Shown here: positions 42,729 to 53,223 of the stretch, piece after piece
Position numbering within the stretch: position 1 is the first letter of the stretch
Layout of the letters: every line of letters begins with the position of its first letter
Source of the DNA: Mesorhizobium sp. DCY119
GTDB taxonomy: Bacteria; Pseudomonadota; Alphaproteobacteria; Rhizobiales; Rhizobiaceae
Direction of reading: 5' to 3'
NCBI RefSeq assembly: GCF_003590645.1
Contig: NZ_CP031834.1
Location: 3,162,501 to 3,226,500, forward strand
Length of the DNA: 64,000 nt
Position numbers and translations under genes: made by a program
Notes under the pieces: model-generated
Seen by the model: the letters and a program-made list of their open reading frames with translations, nothing else
The model's database searches: none
What the model was told of the DNA's origin: nothing

Positions 42729-45700
42729 CTACTTCGAGACGAAGCAGTTGCCGCCAGCAGCCTTGTAGCTTTCGCAAAGCGAGATCGCTTCGTTACGGCT
42801 CGGTGCAGGCACGCGAACGCGCCAGAACGTACCCTTGCCGGCAATCTCGGCCTTGACGATGTTCGCCTGGTGGCCGTTGAGCACGCTGCCGTAGCGGCGC
42901 TGCAGGTCCTGATAGGACGACTGGGCGGCCGCTTCACTCGGCTGAGAGGCGATCTGCATGGACCATGCACCAGCCGCAGCAGCGCTTGCAGGAGCAAGGG
43001 CAGCAACCTGGTCGGCCTTCACTTCGCCAACAACATCGACCGGCTGGTCTGAAGGACGCGTCGGCGCGATCGCCACCGATTTCGGCGTGGTCGAGTTCTG
43101 CGGCTTGGCTGCAGCCTTCGGAGCGGCATTGGCTTCGGCCGGTACAGGCTCATTGAGCGACGCGGCAGGCTTGGTGGCAGGCACCGAAGCCGTGGTGGTT
43201 GCACCGACCGGATCGGTGACGCTCTCAGACGCCGTCGTTGCCGGATCGATCGCCGGCGCGGCAGGCGCCGGGTCCTCGCGTGGGACAAGCGTGCCGTCCG
43301 ACTTCACGACCATCGTGCGCACCTTGCGTGGCGTGACTGCGGCCACTTCGGGGTTCTGGTCGCCACCGTTTTCCTGCATGATCTGCTGGATGCGATCCTC
43401 GGACTTGGCCATGGGAGCGGCGGCGTCGCCGTCGGTCTCGGATGCCATGTCCGTCTCGTCCAGCGCCGGCTCCGGATCCTGGGCGGCCATATCCATCGGC
43501 TCTTCAGCCGTCGTCACCAGCTTTTCCTGCGTCGGCGTAGCGCTGGAAGGCGTTCGCGAAACGGTGTCGTAGACCTTGTTGTCCTGGTTGGGCACAACCG
43601 TGCCGCCCGGATTTTCCGGCCTGATCTTTATCGGGCCGTCATCGGCCTTGACGAGCGCCGGCGCACCCGACCCGACATTGCTGCCCGACAGCGCATAGGC
43701 ACCGATGGCGCCGATGACCGCGATTCCGCCGACAACGGCAGCGATGAGCATTCCACGCCGCTGCGGACGTTCTCTCTCACCAGCCGCGCCATAGGCAGCT
43801 GCCGACATCTCTTCATCAGCGTCAGGGTCATAATCGAAATCATCGAGATTGGGCTGCTGATACTGCCCCCGTCCCTGCGAACCCGAAAGCGCGCCAGTGT
43901 CGAAGGCAGGCTGGGTAGCAGCAGGCGCATAGGCGGTATGAGCAGCGGTTGCGCCAAGCGCGCCAGCTACGGCGGCCCCGGCAACGGCTGCAGTCTGATA
44001 GGGATGCCCCTGCGTCAGCGCATCCTCGTCGATCTGGAACTCACGCTCGAAATCGGCGGCGAAGTCGTCGGCATCGCCTGCAGCCTGCTGCGGCTGTGCT
44101 GGTTCCGGCGAATTCATGTCGTTGAGAAGGCTTGCGAACTCCGCGTCGATGTCGTCGTAAGCGGGGGCTGCCGGAACGTCTTCTTCGAAAGCCAGCTCCG
44201 GAATGTCGAGGTCTTCTGCGAGCGCAACCGCCTGCTCCGGCACGTCGATCGTTTCGATGTCCGGGATATCGTTGTAGCCGGCGGCGGGTGCTGCGAAGTC
44301 TTCGTCAGCCGCTTCCTCATAGTGCGCGACAACCGGCTGCGGTTCAGGCTCATGCCTGTTCCAGGAGCTTACCGGTCCGGTCGGCGTGAACTGAGCCGTC
44401 AGCGCGGCCAGATCGGCATAAGGATCATTAGGCTGGCTGGAAGCCGCGACTGCCGGCTCCTCGACCGGCGCATGCTCATCCTCGTCCAAAGCAAGGTCTA
44501 CATCTTCAATCGAATTGGCGAATGCGGCGTCGAAGGCTTCATCGTCGAATTCGAGATCGATATCCGCTTCGGCTTCCGCGACAGGCTCGGCCTCATAGCC
44601 GGCTTCATCGGCGGGAGCCGCGTAGACCGGCTGACCGGTGCGATAATTGCTGAGCGAGTAAGGCGTGGAAACCACCGGCTGCGAAGCTTCGACGGAAGGC
44701 GTCTCGGCAAGCACGTCTTCGTCTGCGAGTTCCAGTTCGATTTCGTCGTCTACGTCCTGCGCAGCGACGGCATAGGCAGGCTCGTCGGCAACCGCATATG
44801 CTGGCTCTTCGGCAACGGCCTCTACGACCGGAGCCTCTTCGGCATGATGCGCCGGCGCATTGCCGAGAAGCGCATTCAGCTCGTCCTCAAGGCTCGGCCC
44901 ACCCTCGTCTACGATGGAAACCGGCTCCTCGGGCTGCAAAGCGATCTCGAGTTCCCGATCAAGTTCCGGATCGATAGAACCGTGACCGGACGACTTCAGC
45001 GGCACGGCAGTGAAGTCCATGTCCACTTCAGCCAGGGCAGCGTCGAAATCATCGGCGAACGCTTCTTCCGAAGCGGCTGCGGCCACAGGCTGAGCGTATT
45101 CTTCCGTCGCCGCGGTCTCGTAAGCAGGTGCGGCTTCGTAGGCTGTCTCAACCTCGTCTTCATAGACAGCATGAGTGCCAGCATCGGCCGGCGACCATTC
45201 ACCCTCAAGCGGCTGATCGTCTTCGAAAGAAGCGGCTGCCGCCTGGTCGAAAGGATCAACAGCGTCAGGCTGCTCGGCAGCAACTTCCACCGGAGTGAAT
45301 TCGGCTGCGGGAGCATATTCACCTGCAGCTTCGTATTCACCTTCAGATTCATAATCCACGACGGGCTGCTGATCATCTGCCGGTTCATATTCGGCGGCCG
45401 TGACGGCCTGATATTCAGGCGACGCAGCCTCTTCAACGACGACTTCCGCGTGGGACCACTCGCCATCCAGAGACAGTTCGTCTTCCAACTCAGCGGCGAC
45501 GGCATCGTCGAAGTTGCCTGCCTCTGGGGCGAGAGCCTCCAGCGGGGCAGCTTCGAAAGCGACCGTCGGCTCATATTCCGGCTGGACGGCAAAAGCAGGT
45601 TCGGCCTCCGAAGGCTGAGGCTCCAGAGCTTCGAACTCAGCAACCTCCAGTTCTCCAGACGAAACCTCGGGCTCGTAGGCCGCCGGGTCATCGGGCTGAT

Positions 45701-45968
45701 AGGCCGTTTCCGTGCGATAGGCCGGCTGGAAAGCGTGCACATTGTCGTGCACGGAATCTTCCTGGGCGAACTCGCCCATCAGTTCCTTTTCCAGATCGAT
45801 GCCGAAATCGTCCGCCTCGACACCTGCGACCGAAGAAGGCGCTGCCGCCGGTTCCTGCTGAACAGGTTGGCGCGGGTCAAATCCCATGATCCGGGTCAGT
45901 TCGGCGAACGGATCATCGTTCGACAACTGGTCCCGATCGGCGATTTTAAGCTGGGTTCTGTCTACCAT
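42729..45968 (-). CDS. Large SPOR-domain protein with acidic low-complexity cytoplasmic region
   Basis: A 1079-aa protein. Residues 1 to about 730 are extremely acidic and Ala/Glu/Pro/Tyr-rich with degenerate repeats (YEAAPAYE-, PAYAVA-like). One membrane helix follows at about 737-762 (GMLIAAVVGGIAVIGAIGAYA), then a periplasmic Pro/Ala/Thr linker and a C-terminal SPOR domain (about 1000-1079, WSMQIASQPSEAAAQSSYQD). SPOR domains bind denuded glycan at the septum, so it is a division-site protein. ATG 45968 has GGGAAAGAG upstream. It sits between argS and nagZ. Confidence 0.9.
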   Translation of the reverse strand: MVDRTQLKIADRDQLSNDDPFAELTRIMGFDPRQPVQQEPAAAPSSVAGVEADDFGIDLEKELMGEFAQEDSVHDNVHAFQPAYRTETAYQPDDPAAYEPEVSSGELEVAEFEALEPQPSEAEPAFAVQPEYEPTVAFEAAPLEALAPEAGNFDDAVAAELEDELSLDGEWSHAEVVVEEAASPEYQAVTAAEYEPADDQQPVVDYESEGEYEAAGEYAPAAEFTPVEVAAEQPDAVDPFDQAAAASFEDDQPLEGEWSPADAGTHAVYEDEVETAYEAAPAYETAATEEYAQPVAAAASEEAFADDFDAALAEVDMDFTAVPLKSSGHGSIDPELDRELEIALQPEEPVSIVDEGGPSLEDELNALLGNAPAHHAEEAPVVEAVAEEPAYAVADEPAYAVAAQDVDDEIELELADEDVLAETPSVEASQPVVSTPYSLSNYRTGQPVYAAPADEAGYEAEPVAEAEADIDLEFDDEAFDAAFANSIEDVDLALDEDEHAPVEEPAVAASSQPNDPYADLAALTAQFTPTGPVSSWNRHEPEPQPVVAHYEEAADEDFAAPAAGYNDIPDIETIDVPEQAVALAEDLDIPELAFEEDVPAAPAYDDIDAEFASLLNDMNSPEPAQPQQAAGDADDFAADFEREFQIDEDALTQGHPYQTAAVAGAAVAGALGATAAHTAYAPAATQPAFDTGALSGSQGRGQYQQPNLDDFDYDPDADEEMSAAAYGAAGERERPQRRGMLIAAVVGGIAVIGAIGAYALSGSNVGSGAPALVKADDGPIKIRPENPGGTVVPNQDNKVYDTVSRTPSSATPTQEKLVTTAEEPMDMAAQDPEPALDETDMASETDGDAAAPMAKSEDRIQQIMQENGGDQNPEVAAVTPRKVRTMVVKSDGTLVPREDPAPAAPAIDPATTASESVTDPVGATTTASVPATKPAASLNEPVPAEANAAPKAAAKPQNSTTPKSVAIAPTRPSDQPVDVVGEVKADQVAALAPASAAAAGAWSMQIASQPSEAAAQSSYQDLQRRYGSVLNGHQANIVKAEIAGKGTFWRVRVPAPSRNEAISLCESYKAAGGNCFVSK

Positions 45969-46071
45969 ACTCTTTCCCGATACTCGCACTATTCGGACGC
46001 AATGGGCGTCACGTAAGGTTGGGCCTTACCAGCGCAATGTGGGCAAATGGTGACAGGTTTTACCGCAAAAC

Positions 46072-47829
46072 CTAGCGCATTTCGACGGGCGCATCAGCCC
46101 CGATCAACGCCAGGCCGGACGTCAAAACGTCCGCGACAGCCTGCACCAGCCCAAGTCTGGCATACGTCAATTGTCGGTCGTTAACCTTAACAAAACGTAA
46201 GTCCTGATTTTCCGTGCCTCGGTTCCAGTGTCCGTGGAAGCTGGAAGCCAGATCATACAAGTAAAATGCCAGTCTATGCGGCTCATGCGCAAGTGCTGCC
46301 GATTCGACGAGCCGGGGATATTCGGCGAGCTTTCTGATCAATCCGATCTCGCTCTCATCAGTCAGCCTTGCAGCCGATTCGGCAAGCGAAGCCCGGTCGA
46401 AAGCGCCCTCGCCCAACTGCTCCTTTGCCTGCCGGAACACGGAATGACAGCGCGCGGAAGCATATTGCACGTAGAAGACCGGATTGTCCTTGGACTGCTC
46501 AGTCACCTTGGCGAAGTCGAAGTCGAGCGGCGCATCGCTCTTGCGATAGAGCATCATGAACCGGATCGGGTCGCGCCCAACCTCCTCCACCACTTCCCGC
46601 AGGGTGATGAAGTCGCCCGAGCGCTTCGACATGCGCACCGGCTCGCCATCGCGGTAGAGCTTAACCAGCTGGCACAGAAGCGCGGTCAGCTTCAGCGAAC
46701 CACCTGACAAAGCCTTGGCCAGCGCCTCCAGCCGCTTGACGTAGCCGCCGTGGTCAGCGCCGAGGATGAAGATCGTCTCATTGAAGCCGCGATCCAGCTT
46801 GTCCTTGAGGTAGGCAACATCGGCGGCAAAATAGGTGAACGCGCCGTCCGACTTGACCAGCGGCCGGTCGATATCGTCACCAACGTCGGTGGAACGGAAC
46901 AAGGTCTGCTCGCGGTCTTCCCAGTCCTCAGGCTTCTGCCCCTTGGGCGGCGGCAGCTTGCCCTTGTAGACGTGGCCCTTGAGCTTCAGGTCGGTGATGG
47001 CGGAGCGTATGGCGGCGGCGTTGTTGGCGTGCAGCGTGCGCTCGGAGAAAAACACCTCGTGATGCACGTTCAGCAGGGCCAGATCCTCGCGGATCATCAC
47101 CATCATGGCGTCGATCGTGCGGTCCTTGATGAGTGCGAGTGCCTCGTCCTCAGGCTTCTGCAGCAGGTCGCGGCCGAATTCCTTGGCCAGAGCCTGCCCC
47201 ACCGGCACCAGATAGTCGCCCGGATAAAGGCCGGCCGGGATTTCCCCGACCTCGTCGCCCAAAGCCTCGCGGTAGCGCAGCATGGCCGAGCGCGCGAGCA
47301 CATCGATCTGCGCGCCTGCGTCGTTGATGTAGTATTCCTTGGTCACATCATAACCGGCAAAGCCGAGCAGATTGGCCAGGGCATCGCCCACCACCGCGCC
47401 GCGGCAATGGCCGACATGCATCGGGCCGGTCGGGTTGGCCGATACATACTCGACATTGACCTTGATGCCCTTGCCGACCGTCGAGCGGCCATAATCGGCG
47501 CCGACACCCAGCAGGCTGGTCAGATGCGCCTGCCAGAAACCATCCGTCAGCCGCAGGTTGACGAAGCCAGGGCCGGCAACGTCAACAGCTGCAATATCCT
47601 TGTCCTGACGCAACGCCTCAGCGAGCTTTTCGGCCAGCGCGCGCGGGTTCTGCCCGGTCGGCTTGGCCAGTACCATCGCGGCATTGGTCGCCAGATCGCC
47701 ATGCGTGGCATCGCGCGGCGGCTCTACGGCAATACGCGAGAGATCGGCTGGCTGGCCGTCTTTGTCTTTAAGATCAAGCGCTTCAACGATCTTTATGATC
47801 CGCTCGTTGAAATCGGCGAAGATATTCAT
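46072..47829 (-). CDS. argS: Arginyl-tRNA synthetase
   Basis: A 585-aa class I synthetase. The N-terminal Add-1 domain, the HIGH motif as HVGH (138-141, in [14 protein letters not shown]) and the KMSKS-like loop [11 protein letters not shown] are present, ending in the helical anticodon-binding domain. It lies 61 bp downstream of dgt. Confidence 0.98.
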   Translation of the reverse strand: MNIFADFNERIIKIVEALDLKDKDGQPADLSRIAVEPPRDATHGDLATNAAMVLAKPTGQNPRALAEKLAEALRQDKDIAAVDVAGPGFVNLRLTDGFWQAHLTSLLGVGADYGRSTVGKGIKVNVEYVSANPTGPMHVGHCRGAVVGDALANLLGFAGYDVTKEYYINDAGAQIDVLARSAMLRYREALGDEVGEIPAGLYPGDYLVPVGQALAKEFGRDLLQKPEDEALALIKDRTIDAMMVMIREDLALLNVHHEVFFSERTLHANNAAAIRSAITDLKLKGHVYKGKLPPPKGQKPEDWEDREQTLFRSTDVGDDIDRPLVKSDGAFTYFAADVAYLKDKLDRGFNETIFILGADHGGYVKRLEALAKALSGGSLKLTALLCQLVKLYRDGEPVRMSKRSGDFITLREVVEEVGRDPIRFMMLYRKSDAPLDFDFAKVTEQSKDNPVFYVQYASARCHSVFRQAKEQLGEGAFDRASLAESAARLTDESEIGLIRKLAEYPRLVESAALAHEPHRLAFYLYDLASSFHGHWNRGTENQDLRFVKVNDRQLTYARLGLVQAVADVLTSGLALIGADAPVEMR

Positions 47830-47890
47830 GGATGGCTACTCTGGAAAATCGGCACTTTATGCCGGCTCAATGCCGGAAAACCGGTTCCGC

Positions 47891-49105
47891 CTAGCCCAAA
47901 TCGGGCGTGCGGTCAAACAGCCGTCGGTGTTCCTTGATCGCATAAGTGTCCGTCATACCGGCCAGGAAATCGGCGACATGGCGCGCTTTTATGCGCTCGG
48001 CAGCACGATCGAGCCCCTCGCGCCAGCCGTCCGGCATCTCGCGTGGATCGGCAAAATAAGCGTCGAACAGCTCGCGCACGATCTGGTCGGCGCCCTCGCG
48101 CACCAGCATCACGTCCTTGTGGCGATAGATATTCTTGTAGAGAAACGCCTTCAGTTCCTTTTCCGCCGGTGCCATTTCGTCAGAGAACGTAGCAATGGCT
48201 GACTTGGCGGCATGAACGTCTTTGACACTTTGCGGCTTCAGCTCAGCCAGCCGCGCCGAGGCGGTCTTGATCACGTCCTCGACCATGATGGTTATCTGCC
48301 GCCGCATGAGTTCGTGCCCGGTGCGCGCCGGGTCGAGCGCCGGATAGCGTTCTCGCACCCCTTTCAGGATCGAGGCCGGCAGAGGCACCTCCTCCAGCAT
48401 GTCGAGCGTCAGCAGCCCTGCCCGCAGGCCATCGTCGATGTCATGTGTGTTGTAGGCGATGTCGTCGGCAATCGCGGCGCATTGCGCCTCCAGGCTGGCG
48501 AACTTGTCCAGTTCGAGATCGTGGAGTTCCGAATAGTCGAGAATCGCCTGTGGCACCGCGCCTTTCAGGCCATGGCCCTTGGCGTCGGTCAGCGGGCCAT
48601 TGTGCTTGACCAGCCCTTCCAACGTTTCCCATGTCAGGTTCAGCCCGTCGAACTCGGCGTAGCGCCTTTCCAGCCGCGTGACCACGCGCAGCGACTGGGC
48701 GTTGTGGTCAAAGCCACCCCAGGCCGCCATCTTCTCGTTCAGCGCGTCCTCGCCGGTGTGGCCGAAGGGCGTGTGGCCGAAATCATGGACCAGTGCCACC
48801 GCCTCGGCCAGATCCTCGTCGCAGCGCAAGGCGCGCGCCAGGGCCCGTGCTATCTGGGCCACCTCGATCGTGTGCGTGAGCCGCGTGCGATAGTGATCGC
48901 CTTCATGGGCGATGAACACCTGCGTCTTGTGCTTGAGACGCCGAAACGCCGTTGAATGGATTATCCTGTCGCGGTCGCGCTGGAACGGCGTGCGCGTCGG
49001 GCTCTCGACTTCATCGACAAATCGCCCGCGCGAAAGCGCCGGATCGCAGGCATAGGCAGCGCGCGGCCGATAGCCGAAACCGATGTCGCCTAGCTCGTTC
49101 GCCAT
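47891..49105 (-). CDS. dgt: Deoxyguanosinetriphosphate triphosphohydrolase-like protein
   Basis: A 404-aa HD-domain dNTPase. The metal residues include H78 ([13 protein letters not shown]) and the HD pair H107-D108 ([17 protein letters not shown]), with the [16 protein letters not shown] segment later. ATG 49105 ([15 protein letters not shown]) is the family start. The divergent erpA gene begins 79 bp away, so the two share a promoter region. Confidence 0.95.
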   Translation of the reverse strand: MANELGDIGFGYRPRAAYACDPALSRGRFVDEVESPTRTPFQRDRDRIIHSTAFRRLKHKTQVFIAHEGDHYRTRLTHTIEVAQIARALARALRCDEDLAEAVALVHDFGHTPFGHTGEDALNEKMAAWGGFDHNAQSLRVVTRLERRYAEFDGLNLTWETLEGLVKHNGPLTDAKGHGLKGAVPQAILDYSELHDLELDKFASLEAQCAAIADDIAYNTHDIDDGLRAGLLTLDMLEEVPLPASILKGVRERYPALDPARTGHELMRRQITIMVEDVIKTASARLAELKPQSVKDVHAAKSAIATFSDEMAPAEKELKAFLYKNIYRHKDVMLVREGADQIVRELFDAYFADPREMPDGWREGLDRAAERIKARHVADFLAGMTDTYAIKEHRRLFDRTPDLG

Positions 49106-49184
49106 TTTTGACTTGCCGCTGCTGGTTGACTTGCCCCTTCGCGCTTCATACCTATGGTAACAAGGCGAATGCAAGGTGACGCCA

Positions 49185-49535
49185 ATGGGCGCAGATGCCA
49201 AGACTGCCATGAAGGGTGTAGACGTTTCCGAGGCCGCTGCGAAGCGGATTGCGAAGATCGTCGCCGGTGAACCGGGAAAGATCGCGCTACGCGTTTCCGT
49301 CGAAGGCGGTGGCTGCTCGGGTTTCTCCTACAAATTCGATCTGGTCGACGCGAAGAACGACGACGACATCGCCATCGAGAGAGACGGCGCGACGGTGCTG
49401 ATCGACGACCTGTCTCTGGTCTATATGGGCGGGTCGGTGATCGACTTCGTCGACGACCTGATGGGCCAATCGTTCCAGATCAGGAACCCAAACGCCGTGG
49501 CGTCCTGCGGCTGCGGCACCAGTTTTTCCATTTAA
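49185..49535 (+). CDS. erpA: Iron-sulfur cluster insertion protein ErpA/IscA type
   Basis: A 116-aa A-type carrier with its three cluster Cys: C44 in GGGCSGF and C108/C110 in [12 protein letters not shown] 49185 (MGADAK) is preferred over GTG 49176 because AAGGTGA lies at the right distance. It diverges from dgt and is followed by a strong intrinsic terminator. Confidence 0.95.
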   Translation: MGADAKTAMKGVDVSEAAAKRIAKIVAGEPGKIALRVSVEGGGCSGFSYKFDLVDAKNDDDIAIERDGATVLIDDLSLVYMGGSVIDFVDDLMGQSFQIRNPNAVASCGCGTSFSI

Positions 49536-49556
49536 TCTGAACCAATGCCAGAATTG

Positions 49557-49582
49557 AAAAGGCTGCCAACTGGCAGCCTTTT
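49557..49582. terminator. Bidirectional intrinsic terminator between erpA and permease gene
   Basis: Perfect stem AAAAGGCTGCCA (49557-49568)/TGGCAGCCTTTT (49571-49582) between the two convergent genes. Confidence 0.9.
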
Positions 49583-49592
49583 CTTTTGATGA

Positions 49593-51077
49593 CTATGCTT
49601 CCGCCGCCATTGCCGCCTCGCGGGCGTCAGCCTCGTTGCCCTTCACGCCGTTGAAGAAGGCGTTCAGCACAACGGCCGAGACCGAAGCCAGCAATATGCC
49701 GGATTCGACCAGCGGATGGATGTCGTGCGGCAGCCACATCTTGAAGTCCGGCGCGACCAGCGGGATCATCCCAAGACCTACCGAGACCGCGACTATGAAC
49801 AGGTTGTTGCGCGTCGTCTTGAAATCCACTGCCGCCAGGATGCGGATGCCGGTCGCAGCCACCATCCCGAACATGACGAGTCCTGCCCCGCCGAGCACGA
49901 AGGTCGGGAGTGCTTCCACCAGCGCGCCCATCTTCGGCACGAGACCGAGCACCATCAGGATGATGCCGCCGGCCACGCAGACGAAACGGCTTTTCACGCC
50001 GGTAACGCCGACCAGCCCGACATTCTGCGAGAAGCTGGTATAGGGGAAGGTGTTGAACAGGCCGCCGATGACAGTGCCGAGCCCGTCGGTGCGCAGTCCG
50101 GCCGAAAGCATCGGCTGGCTGATCTTGCGGCCCGTCATCTCGCCCAGCGCCAGGAACATGCCGGTCGATTCGATCATCACGACGATCATCACCAGTGTCA
50201 TGGTGAGGATGAGGATCGGATCGAAGATCGGCATGCCGAAGCGCAAAGGCGTCACCAGTTCAAACCAGCCGGCGGAAGCGACCTTCTCGAAATGCATCAT
50301 GCCGAGTGCGGCGGTGATGACACCCCCGACGATGATGCCGAGCAGCACCGCGATGTTTGCCAGAAAGCCCCTGCCGAATTTGGCGATCAACAGGATCGAA
50401 AATAACACGATCGCCGAGATCACAATGTTGGAGACCGGCGCATAGGCAGCATTCGGAACCGTTGCCGCAAGCGACAGGCCGGCAGGCATCGGAGGCAAGG
50501 TCGAGCCGGCAGCCGATGCCGCGTCCGAAATCGACTTCAGCCACGCCGCATGTTCGGGTGAAACCAGTTTCGGCGCTGTCGGCCCGACCGGATTGCCGAA
50601 AATCCAGTTGATGCCGATGCGCATCAGCGAAGCACCGATGACGACGATGATCGTGCCCGTCACCACTGGCGGAAAGAACCGCAGCATGCGGCTGACCAGC
50701 GGCGCAATCACAATGCCAACGATGCCGGCGCCGATGATCGCGCCGAAAATCATGCGCGCTCCGTCTGTGCCGGGATTGGCGCCTGCCATAGCCACCATCG
50801 GACCGACCGAGGCAAAGGTGACGCCCATCATGACCGGCAGCTTGATGCCGAACCACTGCGTCGCGCCGAATGACTGGATGATGGTGACAAGGCCGCAGAC
50901 GAACAGATCGGCGGAAATCAGAAAGGCCACCTGCTCCGGGTCGAGCTTGAGCGCCCTGCCGATGATCAGTGGGACAGCGATTGCGCCGGCATACATGACC
51001 AGCACGTGCTGGATTCCGAGCGCGAACAAACGCGGCGCCGGCAGCACCTCGTCCACAGAATGTGGAACTGAAGACAT
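49593..51077 (-). CDS. NCS2 family nucleobase (xanthine/uric acid):cation symporter
   Basis: A 494-aa inner-membrane permease with about 12-14 helices. NCS2 features are GIQHVLVMYAGAIAVPLIIG near the N-terminus, the Glu of TM8 in MIVVMIESTGMFLALGEMTG, and the TM10 motif TFPYTSFSQNVGLVGVTGV. The arrangement is nearer to the xanthine/urate branch (PbuX/UacT) than to UraA, though the substrate is not certain. It diverges from xthA. Confidence 0.9.
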   Translation of the reverse strand: MSSVPHSVDEVLPAPRLFALGIQHVLVMYAGAIAVPLIIGRALKLDPEQVAFLISADLFVCGLVTIIQSFGATQWFGIKLPVMMGVTFASVGPMVAMAGANPGTDGARMIFGAIIGAGIVGIVIAPLVSRMLRFFPPVVTGTIIVVIGASLMRIGINWIFGNPVGPTAPKLVSPEHAAWLKSISDAASAAGSTLPPMPAGLSLAATVPNAAYAPVSNIVISAIVLFSILLIAKFGRGFLANIAVLLGIIVGGVITAALGMMHFEKVASAGWFELVTPLRFGMPIFDPILILTMTLVMIVVMIESTGMFLALGEMTGRKISQPMLSAGLRTDGLGTVIGGLFNTFPYTSFSQNVGLVGVTGVKSRFVCVAGGIILMVLGLVPKMGALVEALPTFVLGGAGLVMFGMVAATGIRILAAVDFKTTRNNLFIVAVSVGLGMIPLVAPDFKMWLPHDIHPLVESGILLASVSAVVLNAFFNGVKGNEADAREAAMAAEA

Positions 51078-51217
51078 GGCATTATTCCCCTTGTTTCGTT
51101 ATCCGGACCTGAGAATGCCGAAGAGGACCGGTTTCCTTCTGATGAAGGATGGTGCAGGATCGTCTGCAATCGGCGCGTGCGCCATCAAGAACTATTTGAA
51201 ATTCTCGCGTGATTTTC

Positions 51218-52009
51218 ATGAAAATCGTTACCTGGAACATCAACGGCATCAAGGCTCGCATCGGCAACCTGCTGGTGTGGCTGAAGGATAGCGATCCCGA
51301 CATCGTCTGCCTGCAGGAGATAAAGTCGGTCGACGACCAGTTTCCGCGCTCCGAAATCGAGGCGCTTGGTTATCACGTCGAAACGCATGGCCAGAAAGGC
51401 TTCAACGGCGTCGCCATCCTGTCCAAGCTGCGTTTCGATGAGGTCAATCGCGGCCTGCCCGGCGACGATAGCGACGAACAGGCGCGCTTCATCGAAGGCG
51501 TGTTCTCGACCGACAAGGGTGTGCTGCGCGTCGTCTCGCTCTATCTGCCCAACGGCAATCCCATCGACACCGAAAAATTCCCCTACAAGCTGTCGTGGAT
51601 GGCGCGGCTCGAGAAATGGGCTGGGGAACGCCTGCTCCTCGAGGAGCCGTTGCTTCTGTGCGGCGACTACAATGTCATTCCCGAACCGATCGACGCCCGC
51701 AATCCCGAGGCATGGCTCGGCGATGCGCTGTTCCAGCCCGAAACCCGTCAGGCCTTCAGGCGGCTCCTCAACCTCGGCTTCACCGAGGCCACTCGCGCCG
51801 TGACCGACGCGCCCGATACCTACACATTCTGGGACTACCAGGCCGGCGCCTGGCAGAAGAACAACGGCATCCGCATCGATTTCCTGCTGATGTCGCCCGA
51901 AGCCGCCAACCGCTTCTCTTCCGCCTCGATCGAAAAGCATGTCCGGGCATGGGAAAAGCCGTCCGACCATGTGCCGGTGGCAGCCGAATTGGCGCTCCAG
52001 CCAGCCTGA
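51218..52009 (+). CDS. xthA: Exodeoxyribonuclease III
   Basis: A 263-aa AP endonuclease/3'-exonuclease. Motifs: VTWNINGIKAR, CLQEIKSVDDQFP (Glu metal ligand), LCGDYNVIPEPIDARNPEAW and the C-terminal HVP (SDHVPVAAEL). ATG 51218 (MKIVTWN) is the family start rather than the in-frame GTG at 51209. Confidence 0.96.
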   Translation: MKIVTWNINGIKARIGNLLVWLKDSDPDIVCLQEIKSVDDQFPRSEIEALGYHVETHGQKGFNGVAILSKLRFDEVNRGLPGDDSDEQARFIEGVFSTDKGVLRVVSLYLPNGNPIDTEKFPYKLSWMARLEKWAGERLLLEEPLLLCGDYNVIPEPIDARNPEAWLGDALFQPETRQAFRRLLNLGFTEATRAVTDAPDTYTFWDYQAGAWQKNNGIRIDFLLMSPEAANRFSSASIEKHVRAWEKPSDHVPVAAELALQPA

Positions 52010-52056
52010 CCATTCCCTTTGTGGCGTTGGGTTTCGGCAAGTGCTAATATGCGGCG

Positions 52057-52389
52057 ATGCAGTTGCCACGCGCATGCCTGCTTTCAGCCGCGATACTCGC
52101 TTCGTCGCTGACTGCGGCTTTGGCTGATTGCCAGTGCCTCGCCAATGGCAAGGTCTATCATCATGGCGAACTGGCCTGCCTGAAACTGCCCAACGGCAAT
52201 CAGCTGGCGCGCTGCGACATGGTTCTCAACAACTCGGCCTGGAAGAAAGTCTCGGATGGTTGCCCGCAAGCAGAGCTTCTGAACCTGTCCACGCCCGCTG
52301 GGTCAATTTCACAGCCGCCGGAGAGTTTTGGCGAGCACCGCGCGCTGCCTCTTACGCAGCCTTCGGCATCTACGGACGCGAACGGCTAG
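52057..52389 (+). CDS. Small secreted hypothetical protein
   Basis: A 110-aa protein with a signal peptide (about 1-23, ending ALA). The mature N-terminal part holds four Cys (CQC, ACL, RCD) in DCQCLANGKVYHHGELACLK, a compact disulfide-rich pattern, and there is a Pro/Ser tail. I do not recognise the family. It lies 47 bp after xthA and could be cotranscribed. The stop is 6 bp from the convergent exoR stop. Confidence 0.72.
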   Translation: MQLPRACLLSAAILASSLTAALADCQCLANGKVYHHGELACLKLPNGNQLARCDMVLNNSAWKKVSDGCPQAELLNLSTPAGSISQPPESFGEHRALPLTQPSASTDANG

Positions 52390-52395
52390 CGCCCG

Positions 52396-53223
52396 TTACT
52401 GCTGCCCGGTATCACCCTTGGTGAGAATATCCTCGGCGAGCGCAATCGCGGTGCGGCGATCCGATTCACCGGAAAGCGCGAACGCCTCTTCCTGCATGCC
52501 GCGAATCCACGGCTGATCGGCAGGCGCTGCGCGCTGGAGTGCAGCCGTCATCATCGCAAGCCCGCGCACGACCTTGCCCGACTGGAACAGCAGGTTGCCG
52601 AGCGTCGCCTGCGCGCCGGCATGGCCCTTTTCGGCGGCAAGCTGGAACCAGCGCCCGGCCTGACGCACGCTGGCCTTCACGCCGCCCTCGCCCTTCAGGA
52701 ACATCTTGCCCATTTCGAACTGGGCGTTGGGATTGCGATAGTTGGCGGCGGCGCGCATGAAATATTCCTGCGCCGCAACCTTGTTCGCCTTTATCGGGCT
52801 GCCCGGGATGCCCTTCTGCAGATAGTTGCCGAGCGCGACCAGCGCGTCCGAAACATAGCTTTCCTCGGGGCTGCCGGGCTCGACGTCCTGCTCGACGATC
52901 TCGCTGAAGAACTTGAACGCCTCGAAATCGTTGCGGTCGACGCCGTCACCCTCGGCATACATGCGCGCAAGCTTCCAGCTGGCGCCGATCTGGCCGTTTT
53001 CGGCAGCATAGCGATAGGCCTCGACGGCCTGGTCCTTGTGGCCGCTCTTGTAGGCCGAGAAGCCGAACTGGAACACTGCCCACGGGCTGGACTGGGCCTT
53101 CACCGCGCCGTTGTCATCAAAAACCTTGTCGTCGAACGCCATCGCGCCCCCGGCGGTGCCGAAGGTCGTTGCGGCTACGATGGCCAACAGGATGGTTGTT
53201 CTCACGACGTCAGATGTCAGCAT
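52396..53223 (-). CDS. exoR: ExoR-type periplasmic regulator with Sel1/TPR repeats
   Basis: A 275-aa protein with signal peptide (about 8-29) and Sel1-like repeats ([54 protein letters not shown]). The spacing matches rhizobial ExoR, which binds the sensor ExoS in the periplasm and represses succinoglycan and related ExoS/ChvI outputs. The start at ATG 53223 lies inside the end of ilvD (14-bp overlap). A GTG at 53205 is an alternative. The overlap suggests coupling to ilvD transcription. Confidence 0.85.
   Translation of the reverse strand: MLTSDVVRTTILLAIVAATTFGTAGGAMAFDDKVFDDNGAVKAQSSPWAVFQFGFSAYKSGHKDQAVEAYRYAAENGQIGASWKLARMYAEGDGVDRNDFEAFKFFSEIVEQDVEPGSPEESYVSDALVALGNYLQKGIPGSPIKANKVAAQEYFMRAAANYRNPNAQFEMGKMFLKGEGGVKASVRQAGRWFQLAAEKGHAGAQATLGNLLFQSGKVVRGLAMMTAALQRAAPADQPWIRGMQEEAFALSGESDRRTAIALAEDILTKGDTGQQ

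Noticed and set aside
43938-46016. 692-codon open frame on the plus strand opposite the SPOR-domain gene
   Set aside because: It mirrors the repetitive acidic codons of the real gene and shows no domain. It has no ribosome-binding site.
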